The notes under the pieces are model-generated. The model did no database searches, was not told the DNA's origin, and saw nothing but the letters and a program-made list of their open reading frames with translations. Position numbers and translations under genes: made by a program. This document shows, piece after piece, positions 36,111 through 47,509 of a stretch of DNA of 64,000 nt (the first letter of the stretch is position 1; each line of letters starts with the position of its first letter). The DNA is from Diplodia intermedia (taxonomy: Eukaryota; Ascomycota; Dothideomycetes; Botryosphaeriales; Botryosphaeriaceae). Location: NCBI GenBank assembly GCA_021495925.1, contig JAKEKT010000035.1, positions 248,001-312,000 of the forward strand, in the 5' to 3' direction.

Positions 36111-37519
36111 GCATGATCCGCGAGAAGCCTCACCGAGAAAGGGAAGAGGATGGCTAAGCAAGATGGAGGAGTGGGGACCGCCGACGATCCGAATGCCGCG
36201 TATTGCACATACGATATGTGTACGAAGAGCGAGAGAGACATTATACGGCAAATCCCGTTCCAGTATAGAGAGAGTGTGTGTGTGTGGGCAAGCGAGCGTA
36301 GGTATGTGCGCAAAACGTTGTACGGAGGCAGGCATCTTTGTTTGCGTGTGTTAAGTTAGACGATATGACGATCAGACAAGGGTTTAGCATTGCATGGTAT
36401 CTATGTATGGCAACGACGGGCGTAGATCTTGCTCTCCCGCACATCTCCTTCCCTCTCCCATCACTCTCATTTTCTTTTTTTTTCTCCCTCCCTCCCTCTT
36501 CCCCCCCACTTGGTCCGAGCAGCCATCGTCGGCCGGGCGGACGGACGGAACGACGGAATACACGCGGCTGTGTTGACGACGCGGGCCGCCGAGCGCCACA
36601 CGCCACACATACACACACACGGCAGAGGGAGGGCGGAAATGAGCGTTCGCACATACATCCCCCAGCCATGGGGTTCTGGACCGCAGGATTGTCGGCCATC
36701 TCTTCCCTTCTCCCCCCGACCTCTCACAGATCTCCGCCCTCGCCAACCCTGGCAATTTCTACACGGCGAACCGGCCGCGGCGGCTCTGGCGGCCCGGTGT
36801 TGTTTGTGGTGATGGCGGTGGTGGCTTTTGATGGCCGTGTGATAAGCGTGCCGTCGAACTTTACTGCAGACGGTTGATTGCCCCGCGGATAGTCTCTGGT
36901 GAACGGACTCCGGGGCAGCAGGAGCCCCAGCCCCTCGGTGTGCCGGACCGGAAGTGTGTTCACAGCCACGGCACTTCTGGGTGATTGGCGTGTTCATCAC
37001 CGCACTGAGCTTCTGAATGAGCGGGACAAATGTCTGAGACCTTTTGCGCGTGTGGGAACCCTCTGGGATGCTGTCTCCCTTTCAGTTCGCTAATTACGAC
37101 TACTGTTCCGGAGCTTGCTCACTTTCCGCGCCCAGCCGTGGAAGTGATGCGGCGAAAGGGAACTGCGTTGTACGCTCAAACGCGGGCGGATAGAGCTCAG
37201 TCACGGAAGCGGAAGCCTCAACATACAGAAAATTCTGCGAGATATCTTCACGTAGTTTGATGTTTTTGATTCGCTCAAAAGCAAACCAAAAGCAACTTCA
37301 GGAAGAGTAACCAATGAACGTTGTCCATTGTCTGCTATTATCCAGAGTCTGTGGAAAGCAAAAGGAAGAGGGTGGTGAACACCACCCAGTCCATGCACGA
37401 ATACATGTCTTGTTGCCATTCAGCCCATGGAACGCCGATTCCCAATGCAGCCCTGTCAAGCTTCTTCTGATGAAGCATCCGTATCCATCCCGTCGCCGCT
37501 GTCGCCACCATTCTTTTCT
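36111..37519. other. Region without a recognisable gene
   Basis: Contains a GT run (36270-36285), a long polypyrimidine tract (36460-36512), a CA run (36600-36625) and a small frame at 36667-36877 with a good start context but no recognisable motif. The mixture of simple tracts looks like promoter or UTR sequence. The last part is the 3' side of the RAI1 gene. Confidence 0.4.
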
Positions 37520-39376
37520 TCAGCCGAGAGAAGCGACTCGCGCCAACAGGCTCTGCTGAGCCATAACAAGACGATGAGCCTTGAAACTGTCAGTCAGGAT
37601 CTCGCCAGTGCCATCCTTCTCGAAGTGAATGAGGCGGACGGTGTATTCGTTTCGCTTCTTGATCAACTTCCACACGCCGGTCGAATTCCTAATGTGAATG
37701 TCCAACCCTAAAAGACGAAGGTTAACCAAGACGGCCAGCCATATAAGGCAAAACAGTATCGTGACCAGTCGGTCAATCGCCTGAGGTAACCGAAGCACAT
37801 GGGTACGACTCACATTCGAGAAACGCGCCGAGGGTCTGGACACACGTGACAGAGTTCCACAGCCGGCTGGTTTTCCTGATGGTGGCGGGGATGTCGTGGG
37901 TCTTGAGCACCTCGAGCGGCATATGGACCTGGGCGTCCTCGTCCTTCTTGCCGACAATGATGGTCGGGCAGCCGATGAGATATGACTGCCCCCAGTACTT
38001 GAGCTTGCGGCGGTCGTAGTTGTTGAACTTCTGTTGGATTTTCTTGGGGTCCCGCAAACGGTCCACATCGACCCATTCCGTCGTTTTGAGCTCGACGTAG
38101 TTATGGTGCGTCGCGCCCTCGACCTTGGCATCCCAGACTAAGTGAATGCTATTAGCATCACCTAGGCGTGCGCAATAAGGATTCGCTGGGATCATACTGC
38201 AATCGACCTCTCCGCCGATGACCATTTCCAGGTCTCCAACGCCGGTCTTGACGACGGAGCAGTACTGAGCATAGTTGCTCACGACCTTGTCATCGCGGCT
38301 CTCGATCTCGTCACGGGAGACGTTATCCCAAATGTCAGGAATGGTGTAGAGAGTCTCGAACTTGAAGCCTGTTCGGGCGAGTTAATAAGTAGCAGCGGAG
38401 TCTGACGCGTGCGGTTGCTAGCTGACCGTAGTAGTACTGCAGCCTCTCCCTCCGTTCGTCCGCGGGTCCTTTGCCAGCTTCGCGCGCCTTCCGTTCAAGC
38501 TTGGCAGCCTTGTCCTCTTCGATGAAGCTGTAAGGCAATGGTGAGAAGCCAGTATGCAGGGATGGAACTGGGATGCTGAAGAAGAGCTGAAGACGGCTAT
38601 AACAAAGTAGTTGTACTTACATCGTGTCCTACGGTCTGTTAGCTATTCCATCAATTCACGGGCAAGAAAAGCCCACATCGAAGAATGTGGCGTTCATGGA
38701 CCACTCATCGAGTCTTTGGTAAGGCATAGTGAGTAGCTGCACCGGCTGAGATTAGCTCTGAGTCCTCTAGTAGAGTGTGCACGAGCATGCTCACGTTAGT
38801 TATCATTCCGCGGTAGGCGACGAAGTGTGCATCGGTCTTGGCGCCTTTCTTCTTTTCCATGTGCATGATGGCGGTAAGCAGGCCGGTGAGATGGCCATCC
38901 TGCGAGTCATCAAGCAAGCGGAAAGTCTCGAGGCCCTTGTCGAGATAAAGGTGGTGCTCAGCACCCTGGGGCTGGGGGGGATAGTAATGGCTCAAAGAGC
39001 GCGCGTCCAGGTGGATCTGGTGGTTTTCATCATAGGAAAATTCGGCAATCTCCTAGAATGCAGATGGTGGCAGTCAGTGGGATGATTCGAGCATCGCATG
39101 GCTGGAGCTTTCGGTTATGCGGACCTGAGGACGATGGATGTTCTTGGGCCTGTCAGAGAAGAGCTCCGAGTTGTTCGCGGGATTGGTGTTGAACTCGGCA
39201 ACGACGTGCGGGCCCTCAGCAGGGCCATCCGCATGCATATCGCTCATTTGGGGCGGCGTGGCGAGCATGAACGAGGTGGTGTTGAAGCTTCTCGTGGCGG
39301 GGTGGAGCTCTGTCGCGACTCGACGCGCTTTGGACCCTGGGGAGCAGCCGGAAGCGCGCAAATCGCCCGACGTCAT
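37520..39376 (-). CDS. RAI1: Decapping nuclease Rai1 (DXO/Dom3Z family)
   Basis: Eight exons on the minus strand: 39376-39125, 39052-38795, 38745-38677, 38628-38621 (only 8 nt), 38527-38427, 38368-38198, 38137-37814 and 37707-37520 (456 aa). Family marks: EIAEFSYDENHQ near residue 85, RLDEWSMNATFFD then FIEED, the catalytic GGEVDC near residue 283, and YVELKTTEW near residue 300, whose Glu and Lys complete the metal-binding site. WGQSYLIGCPTIIVG and FLEWLDIHI follow. The family removes incomplete or NAD-type caps from RNA 5' ends and stabilises the nuclear exonuclease Rat1. The N-terminal 84 residues are not conserved and the start could lie further in. Just after the stop, another frame reads an acidic tail (see findings). 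It is divergent from the gene at 39636, 259 bases away. Confidence 0.93.
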
Positions 39377-39635
39377 GCGTCATGCCGGATTCTGCCGAAC
39401 ATCAACCGCCCGCCTCCCCGCGCTGTAAGTAAACACGCTCGTTGCCATGCTGCTTTTCCCGCCTGTTTCCTCTTATCTTCTCAGCCCTACCCGTCGACTC
39501 CGCATTGCTCGCTCTTGGCCGGCATCCGCGTCGCCCTGACGAACCCCGCCTTCGTTCCGCACAATCCTGCCCTCGAGTCTTGCCGCCAATCGCCAACGCC
39601 AAAAAAAAAAAAAGAAAAAGGGCAAACAAACAGCA

Positions 39636-40332
39636 ATGTCCTCCCGCCGCCCTCCACCTCCGCCGCACCGCACGACCACCGCCTCGGGCATGCGCCGCAA
39701 TCTCTTCAGCAGCCAGCTATCGCGTCGGCCCCCGACCGCCACCGGGACCGGCCCGTCCAGCACAAGCGCCACTTCCGCGACGACGCTGCAGCTGGACCCC
39801 AACGGCAACGGCAACGGGAATGGCAACAACGGCGGCGGCGGCGGCAACGGCGGCAATCGACGACATGGCGATGACGAGGAGGATGATAACGAGCAAGGTG
39901 AATATCGCGACATCGTGGCGCGCGATGCCGAGGGGAATTATAGGCTTGAGATGCCCAATGTTGGGCCCATGCCGAGGGATGATTTGAGGGAGGAAAGAGG
40001 TGAGTGTTTGTGGTGTACCATCTGGGATGGTGCGCGCGGAGGTGGCTTCTTGTCAAGAATTGGACGCTGATGCGGGTGGTCGCTGGGAAAAGAGGTGGAA
40101 AGTAGGTTGATCGAGACGTATCGGAAGCATCAGCAGCATATCGAGCCGAACGGTAGGTGCCCCCAGACCGTTCCCTACAAATTGGAGGAAGACACGTTGC
40201 GCGCCGAATTGGCTGACGGAAGGAGCGATGGCAGAGTTCAGAGCCACACTGCAGGCCAGCTTGCAGGCCAAGGTGGAGTCGTTGGATGAGGACAAATGGA
40301 TGTTTGAGGGCGATGATCCGCTACCATCTTGA
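39636..40332 (+). CDS. Small protein of unknown function
   Basis: Exons 39636-39999, 40093-40152 and 40223-40332 (177 aa), introns 93 and 70 nt. The first 75 residues are disordered: proline-rich, then Thr/Ser-rich, then an Asn-Gly repeat run and an acidic stretch. From about residue 85 the sequence looks constrained: RDIVARDAEGNYRLEMPNVG, then PRDDLREE, a short helical ESRLIETYRKHQQHIEP part and a terminal helix KVESLDEDKWMFEGDD. Splicing inside this conserved-looking part keeps the frame at every joint, which supports a real gene. I do not recognise the family. No membrane segment or signal peptide. It faces RAI1 head-to-head and GET4 tail-to-tail (172 bases). Confidence 0.7.
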
Positions 40333-40504
40333 TGTCCGGGAGCAGGCTGCGCTTCACTTCGTGGTTGGTATTTCTGGGCGTAAAATGGCGTTGGCGCATG
40401 AAAGGAAATATGAGATACCCCCCAGACTCTGCGTCGGAGTCCTCAGGTCATGGTCATGATATTACTATTTCTTTTCCAACCCCGGCCATCTGCCAACCCA
40501 TTGC

Positions 40505-41674
40505 CTAGTCTAGCCCCGGCGCCGGTGCTGGGGCTTCCACTCGCTTGGACTTGGGCTTCTGTCCCGCACCGCCGCCGCCGCCCATGAACATGCTGCTCAT
40601 CATGTCCATGAGCGGGTTGCTCTGGCTGGGGATCCTGATGCCGAAGTACATCTCGCCAATCTGATCCAGCGCGTCATTCCAGCCAGCCACCAGGTCCAGG
40701 TGTGCCTTGTAGTGGCTCTTGAGCATCCTGAAAAGGTCGGCGTTGCCGCGTGTGACAGCGAGGAGGAGTAGGCCGAGGAAGTTGAGAAGCGGGAGGGAGG
40801 GATATATGCGGAGGTCGAGGCTCGAGCCGCTGACGTCCTGCACGCCCAGCGAGGGGTTTCCCCGCGACAGGCGCGTCGTGAACTGCAGAAAGCACTGGTT
40901 CGCAGCGCGCACGTTGCCGGCGACCAGGTAGGGCAGCACCGCCCGCGCGGCGTAGAGGGGTGCTGTGTGCAAGTCGTCTTCGCTGTACCACTCATACTCG
41001 AGCTTCACCATGTACTCGGCCGAGTCGCGCGTGCCGTGGGCGAGGTGCCGTTCCGCTTCGTAAGCGTCGCCATCTACGAGGCCCACATGTTCAGTATATG
41101 ACACCCGGGAAAAAGGTGCGTGGTAGAAGCTTACCTTCTGCAAGTATTGTGCCTGCGACGTGGTGCAGCTCCGGATCTCCAGCGGGATATTCGCCAAACT
41201 TGGCCGACCACCTGCACAAACACGCGCGTCAGCCCACGCAGACGTCACGGAGCAGCGTTCGGGACCTACCCGATCATCTCGCCGATGAAGCGCTTCTTGG
41301 TCGGCTCCTCGGACGGGAAGCTGCGCAGCAGGCCCAGCAGCTTCGCCTTGGCGGCAGGATCGGGCTTCGTCTCGGCCTTGTTGTAGACGTCGAGCAGGAA
41401 GAGGCACAGGTCGCCGCCACTGCCGCCCTGGCCCGCCTGCAGCAGTAGCTGGGCTCCCGACGCGAGGATGTTGATGGCAGCATCCCAGTTCGACTGCTTG
41501 ACGTAGCGCGTGCCGATGACGCGCAGCTGCTGGTGCGCTTCGTAGAATTGGCCCTCGGCGATCCTGTGGCGCGCGTAGCCGGGTCAGTGGCACAGTCTTG
41601 CGGAAGGGTGGGGAAGGACATGGGTTTTACTTTTCTTGCTGGCGCGCTATCGTCTTCTCGAGTTTGGAAGTCAT
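40505..41674 (-). CDS. GET4: Get4 (guided entry of tail-anchored proteins; DUF410)
   Basis: Four exons on the minus strand: 41674-41631, 41563-41270, 41211-41135 and 41073-40505 (327 aa, the usual length). It is an all-helical repeat protein. Recognisable parts are IARQQEKIAEGQFYEAHQQL at the start, YVKQSNWDAAINIL, then GEYPAGDPELHHVAG, the pair of helices ending in YLVAGNVRAANQCF, and PLLNFLGLLLLAVTRGNADLF with the family end DQIGEMYFGIR. The tail is a Met/Gly patch followed by Lys and Pro/Ala residues. Get4 with Get5 bridges Sgt2 to the Get3 ATPase in the cytosol and so hands tail-anchored membrane proteins to the ER route. Upstream ATG at 41812 in the same frame is less likely. Confidence 0.95.
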
Positions 41675-42574
41675 GGTGGGTGCGGTGGTGTGGAGCGCAA
41701 GGTCGGGATGTAGGTTGGTTTTGGTGTTGCGAGCTTGGGTGACGATGCTGCTGTTGCACCCCTCCATCTCGTGTGGTCCGTGCACAACTGGGTGGTGAAC
41801 CGTTGTGAGCAAAGTTACATGGTCTGTTTATCTTATTGTGCGCTTAAGCTGCTTGGGGCCATCTGCTATCATGCTGTGGTCTTTGGTGTAGCAATTGGAG
41901 GAACCAACCCGCGACGTGGTAGCTTTCAGAGCATATGTCTGTTCCAAGGACAGCATTTGATTAGACATACTTAGGTAGCACAGTCAAGACCTCTGGCAAA
42001 CCGAGCCCGTCGTCCTCTATATACGAATGTAGCCAATCAGTGGCAAGTCGTTGCGGAATGACGCAGCCGTTCCGCAAATCTCTGCAACAGGGCCGGGCAC
42101 AAATTGCAATCCTTATCTGGAATTGTGATTGTTGCAGGGAAAAGCATAGCACTCTCTGCCTATGTGGGAGCTTCATCATACTACCTTCGAAAATGGACGA
42201 GGTATCGAGCGAATAAGGAAAATTTTCGGCTTTTGACATCGCGTAACGTTCGACTGATTATCGCCCCTGAGCGTAGATCGGGATGAAAACCGCTCTTCTT
42301 CGTTTTCGTACCACGCAGTAAAGGTTTTTAACCTGCGACAGTCCCCAAATTACACTAGACCTCAAGTATTTCCTCATCTGCCAACTTCTAGCCTTATTGT
42401 GTATCCTATTCAGATGCATAGCTGCGCTAACTTTTCGCAACTAGATCAAACGCATACAGTGCGTCCTGCACGCTTCTTTTTGAACGTGTAGAAGCCTGCG
42501 TTCAGTGCGTTCAGCACTCTGGAGGGATGTACTTGTTAATAATTGCTGTATTCCACAATTTTTTCAAGTACTCC
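41675..42574. other. Intergenic, no gene seen
   Basis: About 900 bases, increasingly AT-rich, between GET4 and the tRNA-Gly gene. Short frames show no motif. Confidence 0.5.
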
Positions 42575-42658
42575 GCGATCATGGTGTAGGGGTAACATTG
42601 AAGCTTCCCATTCATTGAGGATGTGCTTCAGCTCCGAGTTCGAGTCTCGGTGGTCGCA
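42575..42658 (+). tRNA. tRNA-Gly (CCC) with 13-nt intron
   Basis: Acceptor stem GCGATCA pairs with TGGTCGC, discriminator A. The D stem is GTGT/ACAT, the anticodon stem GAAGC/GCTTC and the T arm CCGAG/CTCGG with loop TTCGAGT. The anticodon CCC lies at 42607-42609. A 13-nt intron (42611-42623) follows A37 at the canonical place. A T-rich stretch (CTTTTTGTTTTG) right after the gene is the RNA polymerase III terminator. Confidence 0.93.
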
Positions 42659-44079
42659 ATTCTTTTTGTTTTGCCCAATTCCCACGAGAGAATGATGTTG
42701 TGGTATCATTGTTTTGTTGAATGAGGTCTGGGGGGCCAGAAACACTTCAGTACGAGATTTTGATGGAACACTATGGGAAACTGGGTTTGAAACACGCTCG
42801 GCGCACGCAGCGCGTCGAGTTCTCTAATACTACAAGAGGGCTTTGGCAGCGGAAACGTAGTGATGTCTTTGTTGTGGTGGGGGGCTGCGGGGAAGCTCGG
42901 GGCTTGGGGCCAATTTTTAGGCGGGGCGACCCTCTGGGCCCAACAAAAGAATCCGTTGCCGTTCCTCTTCCGTTCCTCAGCCTACACCTCCACGCCACGA
43001 GGCTCGGTAACAATTTGTGCCTGATGCCAATGATTTTGAGGCAGGCCTCCGGCCCCTACGGTTAGGCAACGCTCGTCAACTTTCGGCCGTGTGCCGCACT
43101 GCGCTTGCTTATGCAAACCGTACACCACCCTCGCTTCATCGACAAGACAAAGTCATTCTTCAATAGACACATGACCCAAGCGGACCCCTGTCTCTACGTG
43201 AGAGGCAACGGGCGGATACTCGCCATGTGGACGACCTCCCGAGAGCTCCTACGCAGCCCAAGTCATCCACCGCCTACACTTGATGAGAGGGACGACGTGG
43301 TATCCGTCGCGGGATTGATTAGAGGACTGATCTGGCTCCCTCGAATACCTCCACTCAGGGAGAAGAAGACGTGACCGATCCGTCCTCCTACGTACGAATG
43401 AGCATCCTCCTTGAGCACAGGCATTGGGTGGAGAGTCGTCCGTCCTCATCACCGATTATCGCTCAAGATATCGCCCTAATCGCTTACCACCGTATGGTCT
43501 ATACGGAGAATCGTCCATCCTCGTAATCACGGACGCTCGATTGAACCCAATTGTTATTCCTGACACCGACTCCCCCATCAGGATCTCCTCTCCTGTTGCC
43601 AGGATCCATCCAGGTTTTCAAAGCCACATCAATCAGACCTCACATTGTACGGCTGTTAACCATAAGAATGTATCTTCTACGCGGTATCAGTCCCTCCAAA
43701 AATGTCCTGATGCCGTCTCAAACACATTGAGCTCTCGTACCCAGTCCGCACCAGCTGAGGTAAAAAAACGTAGAAGAGGAAAATTATATTCTTCTTGAGA
43801 TTCGAGCCTTTTAGTTCGAGTACGACCAAACTACGTTGACGAAAGATGGAAACTGGACAAGACTGATAAGTAAGTATACTTTTTTTCTCTACTGAAATGA
43901 CTACGCTGATTTTGATAGGTCTCATCCTGTTTTCCGTCCAGGACATGCGCTTTGGGTCATACAATGCAGACGCAACAGCAGACAGACCAGGTTTTCTTCC
44001 TTGGTTGCTTTCCCAGCTCGACAATTGTCATTCCTGACACCGACCAAACGCGGGCATACAAACTCCTCGTTACTGTAAC
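42659..44079. other. Degenerate region without an intact gene
   Basis: Frames at 42721-43065, 43105-43374 and 43424-43798 have no recognisable domain. A 23-nt sequence at 43548-43570 recurs at 44022-44044 with one C/T difference. An intron-like stretch (GTAAGT to TAG) lies at 43871-43918. Probably part of the same decayed element as the gag-like segment. Confidence 0.35.
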
Positions 44080-44476
44080 TTGTTGATCAAGACCACCCTT
44101 AAGCGATCCGAAGAGTACCTGAGCCGTGATTGGGAGGCGATGAAGAAGAGGCTCAAGCGCGAGCACAAGAGTAGCGACGGGTACAATTGGGTCTTCAGGA
44201 GGCAATTCCTGGAGGATTTCGTGAAGGAGAACACCGAGGCTCGCAAGACGTACACTGGCCTTCAGAAGTACATACATCACCACGTACCACGCGATCTCGG
44301 AGGCGTTGATCAACACGAAACAACTCACCGAAGAAGACCAAGGGAAGTACTACCTTCGAGGCCTGCCGCGCTCCTTCGCCGAGAAGGTCTTCGAAGCCTG
44401 CAACATTGATCACAACGACCCCGACACCTTCCAATACTCTGTCATTTGTAAAAAGGTGCTGGACTCTGAGAGGTGG
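44080..44476 (+). mobile_element. Gag-like fragment of a retrotransposon, frameshifted
   Basis: The plus strand reads a capsid-type segment in two overlapping frames. The first (from 44080) has a basic helical part around AMKKRLKREHK and LEDFVKEN. The second, from about 44270, continues with AISEALINTKQLTEE and YYLRGLPRSFAEKVFE. The order (helical region, then a LRGLP-type loop followed by another helix) is what Gag proteins of fungal LTR retrotransposons show after the first conserved capsid block. The switch of frame near 44270-44280 falls at a short repeated ACAT. No protease, reverse transcriptase or long terminal repeats were found, so this is a fragment, not a working element. A host gene derived from gag is an alternative. 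Confidence 0.5.
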
Positions 44477-44560
44477 AGGCGCTTCCGGGTCATGCACCTG
44501 TTGCTGTTGTATAGGTATAGGCGCTTCCGGGTTATGCATCTGTTGCTGTTGTATAGGCAT
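44477..44560 (+). repeat. Two tandem copies of a 42-bp unit
   Basis: 44477-44518 and 44519-44560 are the same 42-base unit (starting AGGCGCTTCCGGGT) with three differences, all C/T. Because 42 is a multiple of three, a frame through it repeats a 14-residue segment at the end of the gag-like frame. Confidence 0.9.
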
Positions 44561-44649
44561 AGTAGGTTGACCTGAATGTCATCCTCAATTTTTGAAATCC
44601 GTTCGTTGTAAACTAGTATGGCGGCCCAGGTGATTGCTGACTGACACCC

Positions 44650-45720
44650 TCACATCTTGACTAATTCATACCCACCTCCCTCATCCCGAACCTGCACACG
44701 CACCACCCTCGTAACCTTCTCCATCTCCTTCACCCCCACTGCACGCTCCCGCACGTCTCCGTCTTCCACACGCTCCCCGTCGCGGGCGCGCTGCTGCTGT
44801 CGTTGCCGCCGGGCACGCCGTCGCGACGCATCTGCAACGTCATGCTCGCGGCGAGCGCGGCCCACGTCTCCGTCCACGGTCGCCAGCGCCGCGTTGGCGT
44901 CTTCGTACACTTGCATCGGCCGGCTCGGCTCCGACTTGAATGGGATCGCTTCCCACGGGTCGAAGTGGCCCTGGAGGAATGTGGGCAGGTACGCCCCAAG
45001 GTTTGCGATGCCGTTAATGAGACAGGGCATGGGAACGGCCACGAACGGGTCGGTGGTGTTCTCTGGGAAGTGACTTTCGTCTAAGCTTGATTGCCCTGTA
45101 CTTCATATTTGTCCGCCTCCAGTGTAGTTCCTTGTACGTAAAAAGAAGCCTGCGGGCCGTCAAATGTCGTTGTGCATGGATGATACCGAATAATTTGCTG
45201 GATGAATGGGTCGCTTGCCATAGCAAGGATTGTAATAGCCGCCCCGGGAGAGGGAATATGCTTCCCATTAAGCATGAGGAGCAGCTTGACTGAGCCCCAA
45301 ATACCACGACTGGCCTCGTCGAATCTGGAGAAATGGTTGAGTGGACGGGGATCATTGTATGTACCATAGCCATTTTAATTGGCCCAGAGCTGCAACGATA
45401 CCTGTCAGCAAAACATACTATGTCGACAAATCCGGAAGCTCACCTTCAGCAACAGGAACCAACATCAAACGTCTAAGTATGACACCGAAAACCGATACGA
45501 GGGCGTTTACAGAGATCCGGCATGGCCAGTTCGGAAGGGGTTTGCCGTCGTGGGTTCCAAGAGTGACGATGATTGCGACCAATGCCAAAATGGCAGTGAT
45601 ACTGGACAAAATCTCGTAAAACACTGCGTCCAGATGAAGAGGAAGAAACCACCTGCAAACCTCAATATATGCGGGACCGATAGAAGAGAGGGTCTCAAAA
45701 TATTCACCACGCAGTAAGCT
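44650..45720 (-). pseudogene. DUF3176-family membrane protein, degenerate
   Basis: Minus strand. An N-terminal part (45624-45440) gives a membrane helix ILSSITAILALVAIIVTLG followed by the family signature DGKPLPNWPCRISVNALVSV and PVAEG. A normal GTGAGC..GCAG intron then leads to ALGQLKWLW. After that the frame is lost: the RPLNHFSRFDEASRGIWGS block and AITILAMASDPFIQQII lie in another frame behind a TGA, a further shift follows near 45080, and the C-terminal GSVWKTETC block with the expected final membrane helix is again out of frame and ends at a stop. Three separate breaks indicate a pseudogene. Intact DUF3176 proteins are fungal membrane proteins of unknown function. Confidence 0.65.
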
Positions 45721-46508
45721 GCGGGGAGAAGGCTATACCACCCATAGCCTACTTACGCAGAAGCCTCACCAGCCTTGTACAGCTGGGGCTGTGCTTTATA
45801 GTGTCATGAATCGTTTGATGTTCCTCCGGGCAAGCAGGGCTACATGGCTAAGCGACACCCCCGGAGTACGTTGCCCTTTCACATGCTACTCGAGAGGGAA
45901 TGACCCTCATGCAACTAGTGAGCGGCTGTGCTTCGTCAATTACGAAGATATAAAGAGGACAGTGGATACGAGGCTACGATTGAACAGGCGGTTCCAATGA
46001 TACGTCGGATGGTCTCCTAGGCTCATCTATGTGACTCGAGGACCACTAGATCAGGGAGGGAGAGCCACATCGTATTGGCAGTTCGCCTTACACGCGTTGT
46101 GTGCCGATGTATTGTCCAAATTGACCTTGTAATCTTAATTGTTTAAGAAAAAAGAAAAAACGTGAGCTACATCTTGTGCAGACTCAGACTCAGACACGGC
46201 AGCTAGCCTTTCCCTTGTGGAATTTGATTTGAATTGACAAAGTACTCGTGGAATTTCGATATGACATTTTGTCCTCAGCGGCGCGTGAGGAGACCAGCAG
46301 GACTGCATTCTTTGGGAGAAACAAGAGCCTTGATGAGGGAGAAGTCCGTCCGTTGAAAATGCCTGTTCCTTCCAATCCTTTCATGCTGTTCCTTCTTTAC
46401 GGACCGAGTTAGACTTGTTACCCACCCACCCAAGCTTGGAAAGAGGCCTTCTGTTTGTCTTCCCTCCTCTAGTGGTTTGGCGGATATTTTGTCAGGCTTG
46501 TTGTCGCC
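45721..46508. other. Intergenic, no gene seen
   Basis: Short frames on both strands without motifs. Purine run at 46145-46158. Includes the 3' side of the dehydrogenase gene. Confidence 0.5.
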
Positions 46509-47478
46509 TTATGCATCCCTGAGGATATTAGGAGTAACCAGAATCTTCTGGTGGGCGTTGTCTGGCTTCTGAAGTTCTTCGAAACCTTTCTGCACCACGT
46601 CCTCCAAGGATATACGCGCCGTGACCATGCAGTCTACGCCCTTGAATCTGTCTGTACGAACCATAAGTCTGTGTATCTTTCAAGCTCATTCAAAAATGAT
46701 CTTACCTTCTGAAAATGCTTTAACCACTTCTGCGAAGTCTTTCTCGTTGTACGCACAAGACGAGGTGACTGTGCACTCCTTGTACATCAGAGGGGGAAAA
46801 GGCACGGGAATCTACAACTCACGTCAGCATCAAGAACACTACATCCCCAGCTTCCACAATCTACTCACCTCGCCCATCCACAAGGCCACCACGACAACCA
46901 CTCCCCTCCACCCTATGCTGCCGAACACATCCCCCACCACCCTCGGACTCCCGGAACATTCAAAAACCATATCCACCCCTCTCCCACCCGTAACCTCCTT
47001 ACACCTCTCCACGACATCCTCCGCCACCGGATCCACAACCACATCCACCACGCCCCTCACGCCCTCCCTCCGCGCCGCCACCGGCTCACTCACCACGACG
47101 GTCCCGACGCCCCACGCCCTCAGGACAAACGCCAGCGCAACCCCCACAGGCCCGCCCCCGACAACCAACGCACTCGAATCCTTGCCCTCCTTCCCCCGAC
47201 CCCCCCTCCCCCTCCCTCTCCTCCCCCGCTCCCCGGTGCCGCCGGCGCCGCCGCCGACCCACGCGGGCGCCGCCACCACCCCGGCCCTCTTCACCGCGTG
47301 CCACGCCACGGCCAACGGCTCGACCAGCGCCGCGTCGCGCAGCAGCTCCTCGCCGCGCGGCAGCGCGTGCACCGCGCCCGCGCCGACGCGCACCTTGGCC
47401 GCGAAGCCGCCGCCCTGCACGCGCGTGCTGAAGCCGACGAAGGACAGGCCGGCGGCGCAGCCCTGGCTCTGCGGCTCT

Positions 47479-47509
<31 letters not shown>

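Noticed and set aside
35610..36335. 241-codon minus-strand frame
   Set aside because: It runs through poly-T, (TC)n and polypyrimidine tracts, so the frame is an artefact of simple sequence.
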